Below, piece after piece: positions 7,401 to 13,295 of a stretch of DNA of 13,932 nt. The DNA is from Candidatus Eiseniibacteriota bacterium (GTDB lineage Bacteria > Eisenbacteria > RBG-16-71-46 > CAIMUX01 > VGJL01), in assembly GCA_014729455.1 (NCBI GenBank), contig WJJW01000336.1, forward strand, positions 1 to 13,932, given 5' to 3'. The notes beneath the pieces are model-generated. The model made no database searches. It was not told the origin of the DNA and was given only the letters and a program-made list of their open reading frames with translations. The translations under genes and the position numbers were made by a program. Each line of letters opens with the position of its first letter. The stretch's first letter is position 1.

Positions 7401-7981
7401 TCGAGTACTGGCGCTGGTACACCAACGACCTCGGCAACAACCCGGGCCAGGACACCTGGCGGGTCGAGATCACCGCGAACGGGACCGACTGGGTGGTGCT
7501 GGAGGAGACGATGGAGAGCGCCAACGAGTGGACCCTTCACAGCTTCGTGCTGGAGGACTTCATCCCGCTGACCGCCCAGGTCCAGCTCCGCTTCGTCGCT
7601 TCGGACGAGGGGAGCGGGTCGCTCGTCGAGGCGGCGGTGGACGACTTCACCCTCGCCGCCGACCGCCTGCCGGTGACCGGCGCCGGGGAGATCCCTCCGG
7701 TCCTGCGGTCCGCCCTGGTCTCGTGCGGTCCGAACCCGTTCAATCCGCGCGCGCGGATCGTCTACCGCAGCACCGGCGAGGGGAGCGTCGACCTCGCCCT
7801 CTACGACGTCGGAGGGCGGCGGGTCCGGACGTTGATCGATCGCCCGGTGGCGGCCGGGGAGCACACGGTCGTCTTCGACGGCCGCGACGGAGGCGGCGCG
7901 CCGCTGCCATCGGGGATCTACTTCGTTCGGCTGGCGACGGCCGACCGGCTGGAGGTCCGCCAGGTCACGCTGCTGAAGTAG
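4421..7981 (+). CDS. Secreted gingipain-family (C25) cysteine peptidase with FlgD-like C-terminal domain
   Basis: This 1186-residue exported endopeptidase starts at ATG 4421, with GGAGGGG 7 bases upstream. Residues 1-32 form a signal peptide (basic FDRRR, hydrophobic core, GAAGAA). A propeptide-like region runs to about 250. The caspase-like C25 core is about 252-575 and holds the dyad His445 (YTGHGSQTSW) and Cys478 (SVACVNGDF). The 33-residue spacing equals that of RgpB His211/Cys244. The core ends with WHVFGDPSLLVRT, typical of the family. An Ig-like C25 C-terminal domain (about 581-667) follows. Then come two similar domains opening DGDGICDAGE and DGNGTADPGE (about 667-900, possible calcium loops), a MAM-like module (about 899-1084) shared with the metallopeptidase downstream, and a FlgD-like C-terminal domain (about 1093-1186; PNPFNP, LYDVGGRRVRTL, SGIYFVRL) probably used for type IX-like sorting. 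Specificity (Arg, Lys or other) cannot be read from sequence. Confidence 0.96.
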   Translation: MKFDRRRSFRVFAVLVPVLCALGVVPGAAGAAWVSLGGVEGSEVDVRVIESAAARTVLEITIPGFDAAPIEIDGATYYRLGLEGESNLLDTGLPELPHVCRSVLIPDGERMEIRVLEAEYTEIEGMPVVPSKGNLPRTIDPADVPYSFGPAYASDAWYPERVVRDREPYVLRDYRGLVADVVPFQTRARSGRLRVAHRMVVEIDAAGPGVVNTIDRAAPPASIATQFAELYRLHFVNWGGARYTPVEEIGGMLVITHDDFHSALLPLVEWKTQQGIPTELVDVSSIGNNEAAIDALIEQRYLDEGIAFVLLVGDAAQVATTMNGGNESDPSYALIEGNDSYPELFVGRFSAETLAHAETQVERSVAYEKTPMEGASWYHKGTGIASDQGPGDDGEYDDEHQDVIRGKLLGYGYTEVDQIYDPYATAAQVAAALNEGRSIVDYTGHGSQTSWGSSGFSSSHVNSLTNDWMLPFIISVACVNGDFGGLTCFAEAWLRATNGGVPTGAIGAYMSSISQSWNPPMCAQDEVVDLLVGDEMTTYGGLCFNGSCQMIDEYGNSGASEFKAWHVFGDPSLLVRTRTPDPLTVQHGGTLLIGQDAYEVTVAGVEGARCALYGDGILYGVALTGPGGTAAIPIDPPLEEPGSLTLTVTRVNGIPAIEAVEVIPPDGPFLVFSESTVLDAPVDGDGICDAGETNGLRLRFANVGVEDATGISAVLSSADEHVVVTTGEQAIEDIPPDSTGACLEPFVIEIDPMAPDGHVALFTVAIQADQGEWEAGFSLPIQAPVLTSGAFLINDAAPGGDGNGTADPGETITVQLTLPNVGQSDARQLQGVLSSMHPAVLVHENEGICLRAPAGGEGIVSSFVVELRPECPSPAQVDFHLALSCESGFEAGVDYELSVGAFRDDVEEDRGWTAGAAGDDASTGRWVRADPVGTTYNGQPCQPEDDHTLDPGSICFVTGNGSVGGGAGDADVDGGKTTLLTPVFDLGDAVSATIEYWRWYTNDLGNNPGQDTWRVEITANGTDWVVLEETMESANEWTLHSFVLEDFIPLTAQVQLRFVASDEGSGSLVEAAVDDFTLAADRLPVTGAGEIPPVLRSALVSCGPNPFNPRARIVYRSTGEGSVDLALYDVGGRRVRTLIDRPVAAGEHTVVFDGRDGGGAPLPSGIYFVRLATADRLEVRQVTLLK
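7115..7672 (+). other. MAM-like module, copy in the C25 peptidase
   Basis: This encodes about 186 residues with landmarks DDVEEDRGW, QPEDDHT, DADVDGGKTTLLTPVFDL, YWRWYTND, PGQDTW and SGSLVEAAVDDF. The same landmarks recur in the same order in the metallopeptidase at 12268-12797. It is probably a jelly-roll binding domain resembling the MAM/immune-inhibitor-A type; that fold is an inference. Confidence 0.7.
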
Positions 7982-8008
7982 CGCGGCCCGGGGAGGCAAG
8001 GAGAACAG

Positions 8009-8033
8009 CGGGCCGGCGCGGCGCGTCGGCCCG
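8009..8033 (+). terminator. GC hairpin after the C25 peptidase gene, possible terminator
   Basis: CGGGCCG (8009-8015) and CGGCCCG (8027-8033) pair perfectly. The stem can extend inward to 11 bp with one G-U pair and a 3-nt loop. It begins 27 bases after the peptidase stop. The following TCCCAATT is not a proper U-tract, so it may only stabilise the 3' end. Confidence 0.4.
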
Positions 8034-8112
8034 TCCCAATTGGCGTTCCGCTTTGCGCGATCTCGCCGCGGGACGATACGATGTCCTCATCACCCGAACC
8101 GAGGAGGGGTCG

Positions 8113-8388
8113 ATGACGGATGGACAGGAACGGATCGTCGCCCAGCAGTCCCCTTATGTGCTGGAGCTGGAGCCGGGTCGGTACATGTGGTGCCAGTGCG
8201 GGCGTTCGAGCCGCCAGCCGTTCTGTGACGGGGCGCACAAGGGGACCGCGTTTCGACCGGTTGCGGTCGAGATCACCGAGAAGAAGCGGATCGCCCTCTG
8301 CGGCTGCAAGCGGACCGGAAACGAACCGGTCTGCGACGGAACGCACAAGGGGCTCCCGCCGCAGACCCGTCCCGCCGACGCGGGCTGA
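8113..8388 (+). CDS. Dual CDGSH-type iron-sulfur protein
   Basis: This 91-residue protein has two CDGSH zinc-finger-like 2Fe-2S motifs. The first is CQCGRSSRQPFCDGAH (Cys27, Cys29, Cys38, His42) and the second CGCKRTGNEPVCDGTH (Cys63, Cys65, Cys74, His78). Each has the 3Cys-1His ligand set known from mitoNEET relatives, which bind labile redox-active clusters and can transfer electrons or clusters. The double-motif, tail-less form is a typical small bacterial version. No signal peptide or membrane helix is seen, so it is presumably cytosolic. ATG 8113 is preceded by GAGGAGG with a 5-base gap after it. It stands alone, 131 bases after the peptidase gene and 24 bases from the convergent dehydrogenase gene. 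A faint -10-like TACGAT (8077-8082) lies upstream without a good -35. Its partner is unknown; the nearby Fe-S/DUF3501 operon makes a redox link conceivable but unproven. Confidence 0.95.
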   Translation: MTDGQERIVAQQSPYVLELEPGRYMWCQCGRSSRQPFCDGAHKGTAFRPVAVEITEKKRIALCGCKRTGNEPVCDGTHKGLPPQTRPADAG

Positions 8389-8410
8389 GCCCCGCGCCGA
8401 ACCGTTTCGG
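8379..8410. other. Small dyads in the convergent gene gap
   Basis: CGCGGG/CCCGCG (8379-8384 and 8391-8396) surrounds the CDGSH stop codon, and CCGAA/TTCGG (8397-8401 and 8406-8410) follows. They fill the 24-base gap between two convergent genes and could help end transcription from both sides. The stems are short and no T-tract follows on either strand. Confidence 0.25.
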
Positions 8411-8412
8411 GA

Positions 8413-9909
8413 TCAGTCGATCCGCTCGATCCTGCGGGTCAGCCGCTCTCCGTCGACCAGCGCGCGGATGAAGTAGACCCCGGCGGCGACGCGCCGGCCG
8501 GTCGCGTCGTTGCCGTCCCAGACGAGCGTCTCGGTTCCAGCGCCGAACCGCCCGGAACGCAGACTCCGGATCCGCCGCCCCTCCACGTCGACGACGGCGA
8601 CCTGCGCGGTCGTCGCGTGGGGAAGGGTGAGACGAAGCCGGACGGCGGCGTTCGACGGGTTGGGGCGCGCCATCGACAAATGCGGAGCGTCTCCGATCGG
8701 AAGGTCTCCGACCCCGGCGGGATCGGGGAGGATCTTGTAGATCTCTCCCGAAGAGGTGCCGGCCCGATCCACGACGTACAGCTCGCCGAAGCCGTCCTCG
8801 ACGATCGCGGCGATGTCGCCGATCGCCTGGCCTCCGCCGGGGTCCAGCTCCGCGGTCCGGTCCTGGAACTCGGTCAGGTTCTCGCCGTCGTACCGGAAGC
8901 TCCAGATCTGGTCGCTGCAGAAGTCGGCGAAGAAGTAGGTCCCCTGGAGCGACGGGATCGCTGCGCCGCGGTAGACCGACCCGCCGGTGATCGAGCAGCG
9001 GAACGGGTCTCCGCCGTGGGAGTACTCGTGGATCGGGAGGATCAGGCTGCCGTCGTTGCAGTCCTCGGGTGGGTTGTAACAGTGGTTCCCTTCCATCCGG
9101 CGCCAGCCGTAGTTGCGTCCGCCCTCGTCGGCGGCCGGCTCGAAGTCGACCTCTTCCCAATCGCCCTGGCCGACGTCGCCGATGTAGAGATCGCCGGTCG
9201 CCCGGTCGAAGCTCCAGCGATACGGGTTGCGGAGGCCGTAAGACCAGATCTCGTCCAGCCCCTCCTCGCCGACGAACGGGTTGTCGGGCGGGATCTCGTA
9301 CGGGAAGGCGCCATCGACGTCGATCCGGAGCATCTTGCCGAGCAGCGTGTCGAGCCTCTGCGCCCGGTTGCCCGGATCGCCGCCCGATCCACCGTCTCCC
9401 ATCCCGATGAAGAGGGTACCGTCGATCGGGGAGAAGAGGAGCGTCCCGCCGTTGTGGTTGCTGTACGGCTGGTTGATCGTCAGGAGGATCTCCTCGCTGT
9501 CCGGGAGCGCCAGATTCGGGTCGTCGGGGGAGACGAGGTAACGTGCGATCACCGTGTTGCTGCTGTTGTTCGTGTAGTTGAGGAAGAACTCCCCGTTCTC
9601 CGCGTAGTCGGGATGGAAGGCGAGACCGAGCAGGCCGCGCTCGTCGTTGCCGGAGATGTTCGTGACGCGGTCGTCGATGTCGAGGAATGGAGTTTCCAGG
9701 ACCTCGCCGTCCTGCAGGATCTTGATCACCCCGCGCTGCTCGACGATGAAGAGGCGGTCGTCCCCTTCCGGTGCGGCGGCGTAGATGGGGCGATTCAGTT
9801 GCCCGGCGACGCGTACCGTCTCGAGCGCGTGCGCCGGCAGCGTGCCGGCCAGGGCGAGCGCCGCGCCGGCGAGCAGGGCCGTTCTTCCGATCCGACGGGT
9901 CCGGGTCAT
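8413..9909 (-). CDS. Secreted glucose/sorbosone dehydrogenase-like beta-propeller with FlgD-like C-terminal domain
   Basis: This 498-residue exported protein starts at the ATG complementary to 9907-9909, with AGGAGG (9914-9919) 4 bases upstream of it. The signal peptide is residues 1-28 (RTRRIGR, hydrophobic core, AHA/LE cleavage). Residues about 30-390 match the six-bladed PQQ-dependent soluble sugar dehydrogenase family: RLFIVEQRGVIKIL, ERGLLGLAFHPDY, SNHNGGTLLFSPIDG (His152, at the place of the conserved active-site His), MGDGGSGGDPGNRAQ, LLGKMLRIDVD, GLRNPYRWSFD and IGDVGQGDWEEVDF. These enzymes oxidise sugars with bound PQQ in the periplasm or outside the cell. The actual substrate, and whether PQQ is bound, cannot be decided here. 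A FlgD-like domain (about 410-498; ARPNPSNAAVRL, VVDVEGRRIRSL, VAAGVYFIRA) ends the protein, as in the two neighbouring peptidases. It is convergent with the CDGSH gene and divergent from the metallopeptidase gene. Confidence 0.95.
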   Translation of the reverse strand: MTRTRRIGRTALLAGAALALAGTLPAHALETVRVAGQLNRPIYAAAPEGDDRLFIVEQRGVIKILQDGEVLETPFLDIDDRVTNISGNDERGLLGLAFHPDYAENGEFFLNYTNNSSNTVIARYLVSPDDPNLALPDSEEILLTINQPYSNHNGGTLLFSPIDGTLFIGMGDGGSGGDPGNRAQRLDTLLGKMLRIDVDGAFPYEIPPDNPFVGEEGLDEIWSYGLRNPYRWSFDRATGDLYIGDVGQGDWEEVDFEPAADEGGRNYGWRRMEGNHCYNPPEDCNDGSLILPIHEYSHGGDPFRCSITGGSVYRGAAIPSLQGTYFFADFCSDQIWSFRYDGENLTEFQDRTAELDPGGGQAIGDIAAIVEDGFGELYVVDRAGTSSGEIYKILPDPAGVGDLPIGDAPHLSMARPNPSNAAVRLRLTLPHATTAQVAVVDVEGRRIRSLRSGRFGAGTETLVWDGNDATGRRVAAGVYFIRALVDGERLTRRIERID

Positions 9910-9953
9910 GGAGACCTCCTGGAGTGGGTGTTGTGTCTGCGTCGAAACGAACC

Positions 9954-9962
9954 AGCATATCA
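9954..9962 (-). promoter_or_regulatory. Candidate extended -10 of the dehydrogenase gene
   Basis: Read on the minus strand this is TGATATGCT, an extended -10 (TGn plus TATGCT), 44 bases upstream of the ATG. The hexamer at the -35 distance (TTCTGC, 9977-9982, 17-bp spacer) is poor, which fits an extended -10 promoter. Confidence 0.45.
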
Positions 9963-10011
9963 TCCGCTCATCGAATGCAGAAGCCCGACTTACCTGTGCG
10001 CTGTCGTCCCG

Positions 10012-10040
10012 TTTCCAGAATCCCCACGGTCTGTTATGCT
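10012..10040 (+). promoter_or_regulatory. Candidate promoter of the metallopeptidase gene
   Basis: TTTCCA (10012-10017), a 17-bp spacer and TATGCT (10035-10040), with TGT directly before the hexamer (extended -10). It lies back to back with the candidate dehydrogenase promoter, sharing the same TATGCT hexamer. The inferred leader before ATG 10156 is about 110 nt. Confidence 0.5.
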
Positions 10041-10058
10041 TACGGGGAGCATTTGATG

Positions 10059-10079
10059 CCGTCTCGGAATCCGGGACGG
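10059..10079 (+). other. Leader stem-loop of the metallopeptidase mRNA
   Basis: CCGTCTCGG (10059-10067) pairs with CCGGGACGG (10071-10079) through 9 bp with one G-U and an AAT triloop. It would begin about 12 nt into the predicted transcript. No T-tract follows, so it looks like a stabilising or regulatory hairpin rather than a terminator. Confidence 0.4.
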
Positions 10080-10155
10080 AAAGATGGAGCGGGATCGCGC
10101 CCACCGGCCGGTTCGGTGTGCCCGGTCCCGCCGCGGAATCGGAAAGGAGAGGCGG

Positions 10156-13116
10156 ATGCCGAGTCGGAAGGGGAATCTGCTCTGCGGATGGGGTACGGCG
10201 CTGCTGCTGCTCTTCGGGGGAGGCAGCGCGTTCGGCTTCATGCCGGTCGACCAACACCAACAGCTACATATCCCGATGCCGGGCACGGAACGGGCGCCCC
10301 AATGGCGGACGGCGCAAATGGATCCCGTCACGCATCCCGAGGCGGCCGGCTTCCTCAGCCGCGCGGACGGGACCTGGTGGAGCCAGACGAACGCCGTGAC
10401 CGGGACGCCGCACGCCGTCTTCGGCTCCGGGCTCGATCTCGGCACCGGGTTTCTGAGCGACGAGGCCGCGGTGGAAGACGTCGCACGCGCTTTCGTGGCC
10501 GATCATGCCGCCTACCTGGGCGTCGACCCGGCGGAGCTCCGGGTCCGCTCGATCGCCCATGGATTGGGCAAGTGGGGGATCGTCTTCGACCAGATCCACG
10601 GCGGCGTGGAGGTCGAGGGATCCCGCCTCCGCGTCCTGATCACCGACGAAGGACGCCTGGCCTACTTCGGCAGCGACTGGCATCCGGGGGTCGACGTGTC
10701 GGTCCAGCCGGGCCTCGGCTACGTCGTCGCCCGCGACCTCGCCGCCGCTCCGATCGGGTTCCAGGCGGGGCGGGACGTCGACGAGGGTGGAGAGCTGCGG
10801 ATCCTCCCGGTGCTGGAGGAAGGGAGCTACGTCTACCGGCTGGTCTGGAAGACGCGTTTGGAGATTGCCGAGCCGTACGCGATCTGGGTCAGCTACGTCG
10901 ACGCCGAGACCGGAGAGATCCTCTGGCGGTACAACGACGTCCACTACGTCGACGTCGTCGGGACGACGGCCGGAGACGTCGAGGACTTCGGCTACTGCTA
11001 TTCCGAGGAGGACCGGGTCCTGCCTCACATGGAGGTCGAGGTCGTCGGTGGGAACAGCGGCTACTCCGACGAGAATGGCCTCTTCGACATCCCCCACGGC
11101 GGCGGGGACGACGTCACCGTCAACGCGGCGCTCGACGGTCGCTGGATCAACGCCAACAACCAGGGTGGGGCCGACGCTTCGTTCAGCGGGATCGCGACCC
11201 CGGGCGTTCCCTTCGAGATCCGCTTCGACGACGGCAATTCACAGGACGACGAGCGGGACGTCTACCTCCACGGCAACCGGATCCATGACCTGATCAAGCA
11301 CTACGATCCCGACTGGAGCCCGCCCGACTACCGGATGAGTGCCAACGTCAGCATCAACTCTTCCTGCAATGCCTACTGGAACGGAAGCTCGATCAACTTC
11401 TACCAGGCCGGCGGGGGGTGCGGGAATACCGGCCAGATGGGGGACGTGATCTACCACGAGTACGGCCATGGGATGACGCAGTGGATCTACGGCAACAACC
11501 CGAGCGACGTCGGCGAGGGGAACTCCGACATCGCCGCGATCTTCATCGACGGCAACTCGATCATCGGCGAAGGGTTCTACCTCGACGAGTGCAGCAGCGG
11601 GATCCGCGACGCGGACAACAACCTGCAGTACCCGGACGACTACCAGCAGGGGCAGATCCACTTCAACGGGCAGATCGTCGCCGGCTTCTGGTGGGACGCC
11701 CGTGAGATCCTCTTGCCGGAGCTGGGCGAGCAGGGAACGCTCGATCTGCTCTGGCCCAACTGGCACTTTGGCCGCCGGACCCTGCAGCCGGTCTCGATGC
11801 CGGATCAGGTGCTGGCCGCCTTCCTGATGGACGACGACAACGGGGACCTTACCGACGGCACGCCGCACTACGACGCCTTCTGCCCGGCCGCGGAAAACCA
11901 CGGATTCGATCCTCCGGGCCCGACCCCGGTGGTCTCGATCGAGCATCAGGCGTTGCACAACCAGATCGACGACGGGCAGCCGGACGTGGTCACCGCGACG
12001 ATCACCTCCTCCGAGACGGCGATCGATCCAGCCGCCATCGATCTGCGCTACCAGGTCAACGCGGGCGGGATCCAGGTCGTCCCGATGACACCGACGGGGA
12101 ATCCCGACGAGTACGCAGGAGAGATCCCGGCGCAGCCGGTGGGATCGTTCCTCGACTACTCGATCATCGCCCGGGACCTCGACGGCAACCCGGGTGTCTA
12201 CCCCCCGTCGAACTGCGACCCGGAGGAGCCGAACGGCGCCGTCCGGTTCTACGTCGCCACCTTCGTCGACGAGGTCGAGAGCGATCTCGGCTGGGTCGTC
12301 GATCCGGACGGCGACGACGACGCGACGACCGGTATCTGGGAGCGGATCGACCCGCGCGGGACGGCCGCCCAGCCGGAGGACGACCAGACGCCGCCGCCGG
12401 GGATCTACGCTTGGATCACGGGGCAGTGCGAGCCCGGGTGCGGCCTCGGCGACAACGACATCGACGGCGGGAAGACGACGCTGCTCTCGCCGCTCTACGA
12501 TCTTTCGGGAGCCACGACGGCGAAGATCGTCTACTACCGGTGGTACTCCAACGACACCGGTGCCGAGCCGGGACAGGACTTCTGGGTGGTGGACGTCTCC
12601 AACGACGGCGGCGAGACTTTCACGACCGTCGAGAACACCAACGAGTCGGCGGCACGGTGGGAGCCGGTGGAGATCGACCTGAACGCGCTCTTCGGCGAGC
12701 CGGGGAGCGTGCAGGTGCGCTACACCGCCAGCGATTACGAACCGGGATCGCTCGTCGAGGCCGGCGTCGACGAGTTCCTGCTCTTCGTCGACTACGTGAC
12801 CGACGCCGAGGAAGCCCCGGCGGAGTCCACGGCGCCGCTCTTCGCCCTCCGGCCGGCCCGGCCGAACCCGACCGACGGCGGGAGCCGGATCGTCTTCGAG
12901 ATCCCGAGCGCCGCGCCCGTGCGGGTGACCGTCCACGACGTGGGGGGGCGTCTCGTCGACACGCTGGCCGGCGGGCAGCGGTTCACGGCGGGCTCCCACC
13001 AGCTCGTCTGGAACGGCCACGACCGGTCCGGCCAGCCGGTGGCGGCGGGCGTCTACTACATCCGGCTGCAGACGCCGGGATTCGCCGCGAGCCGGAGCTT
13101 CGTGGTTCAGCGGTAA
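10156..13116 (+). CDS. Secreted M36/fungalysin-like zinc metallopeptidase with FlgD-like C-terminal domain
   Basis: This 986-residue exported peptidase starts at ATG 10156, preceded by AAAGGAG (AGGAG 6 bases away) and followed directly by a signal peptide (MPSRKGNLL, LLLLFGGGSAFG). The in-frame ATG at 10084 would put a long Arg-rich stretch before the signal peptide and is rejected. An FTP/PepSY-type propeptide spans about 85-275 (FLSDEAAVEDVARAFV, VVFDQIHGGVEVEG-like pattern, DAETGEILWRYND). The catalytic core is about 275-600. His434-Glu435-Tyr-Gly-His438 (VIYHEYGHGMTQW) is the HEXXH zinc site, GEGNSD (Glu454, Asp458) matches the M36 GEGWSD glutamate ligand, and IHFNGQIVAGFWWD corresponds to the later M36 helix. 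Next are an Ig-like segment (about 610-700), the MAM-like module shared with the C25 peptidase (705-880), and the FlgD-like domain (898-986; ARPNPTDGG, VHDVGGRLVDTL, VAAGVYYIRL). A strong terminator follows. Family M4/M36 is clear; M36 is preferred. Confidence 0.94.
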   Translation: MPSRKGNLLCGWGTALLLLFGGGSAFGFMPVDQHQQLHIPMPGTERAPQWRTAQMDPVTHPEAAGFLSRADGTWWSQTNAVTGTPHAVFGSGLDLGTGFLSDEAAVEDVARAFVADHAAYLGVDPAELRVRSIAHGLGKWGIVFDQIHGGVEVEGSRLRVLITDEGRLAYFGSDWHPGVDVSVQPGLGYVVARDLAAAPIGFQAGRDVDEGGELRILPVLEEGSYVYRLVWKTRLEIAEPYAIWVSYVDAETGEILWRYNDVHYVDVVGTTAGDVEDFGYCYSEEDRVLPHMEVEVVGGNSGYSDENGLFDIPHGGGDDVTVNAALDGRWINANNQGGADASFSGIATPGVPFEIRFDDGNSQDDERDVYLHGNRIHDLIKHYDPDWSPPDYRMSANVSINSSCNAYWNGSSINFYQAGGGCGNTGQMGDVIYHEYGHGMTQWIYGNNPSDVGEGNSDIAAIFIDGNSIIGEGFYLDECSSGIRDADNNLQYPDDYQQGQIHFNGQIVAGFWWDAREILLPELGEQGTLDLLWPNWHFGRRTLQPVSMPDQVLAAFLMDDDNGDLTDGTPHYDAFCPAAENHGFDPPGPTPVVSIEHQALHNQIDDGQPDVVTATITSSETAIDPAAIDLRYQVNAGGIQVVPMTPTGNPDEYAGEIPAQPVGSFLDYSIIARDLDGNPGVYPPSNCDPEEPNGAVRFYVATFVDEVESDLGWVVDPDGDDDATTGIWERIDPRGTAAQPEDDQTPPPGIYAWITGQCEPGCGLGDNDIDGGKTTLLSPLYDLSGATTAKIVYYRWYSNDTGAEPGQDFWVVDVSNDGGETFTTVENTNESAARWEPVEIDLNALFGEPGSVQVRYTASDYEPGSLVEAGVDEFLLFVDYVTDAEEAPAESTAPLFALRPARPNPTDGGSRIVFEIPSAAPVRVTVHDVGGRLVDTLAGGQRFTAGSHQLVWNGHDRSGQPVAAGVYYIRLQTPGFAASRSFVVQR
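12268..12797 (+). other. MAM-like module, copy in the metallopeptidase
   Basis: This encodes about 176 residues with DEVESDLGW, QPEDDQT, DNDIDGGKTTLLSPLYDL, YYRWYSND, PGQDFW and GSLVEAGVDEF, collinear with the copy in the C25 peptidase (7115-7672). Conservation is high at protein level, while the DNA differs at many third positions. Confidence 0.7.
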
Positions 13117-13143
13117 CCAAAACGGAGAGAACAGGTTCGGGTG

Positions 13144-13187
13144 AGCCGGCGGGGGTCGCTTCCGACCTCCGCCGGCTTCCTTTTCCC
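13144..13187 (+). terminator. Intrinsic terminator of the metallopeptidase gene
   Basis: The arms AGCCGGCGGGGGTCG (13144-13158) and CGACCTCCGCCGGCT (13163-13177) pair over 15 bp with one G-U and a CTTC loop. The T-rich tail TCCTTTTCCC follows. It starts 27 bases after the stop codon and separates the metallopeptidase from the sensor gene. Confidence 0.87.
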
Positions 13188-13295
13188 TCAGTTTCCATCG
13201 GCGGGGGGACGATGCATCGGGTGAGGATCGCCGGCGCGGAGAGGACCGGCCGGCCCGGCGAAACGCGGCACCTCGTGTGGGTCGGAGAGAAAGAA

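Noticed and set aside
8040..8082. Promoter for the CDGSH gene (TTGGCG, TACGAT)
   Set aside because: The hexamers are 31 bp apart. The alternative -35 at proper distance (TTGCGC) matches poorly, so I do not call it.
6643..8112. In-frame upstream extension of the CDGSH protein
   Set aside because: The sequence before ATG 8113 is Arg/Gly-rich and overlaps the C25 peptidase in another frame. GAGGAGG sits just before ATG 8113, and the family is small.
9910..10260. N-terminal extension of the dehydrogenase on the minus strand
   Set aside because: It would bury the clear signal peptide and the AGGAGG ribosome site, and it would overlap the divergent promoter region and the start of the metallopeptidase gene.
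11239..13020. 593-residue open frame on the minus strand
   Set aside because: It is antisense to the metallopeptidase gene with its well-supported catalytic and C-terminal domains; its Val/Asp/Arg-rich composition is typical of a shadow frame.
13192..13218. Promoter of the GAF sensor gene (TTTCCA)
   Set aside because: TTTCCA equals the metallopeptidase -35, but no acceptable -10 lies 15-19 bases downstream.
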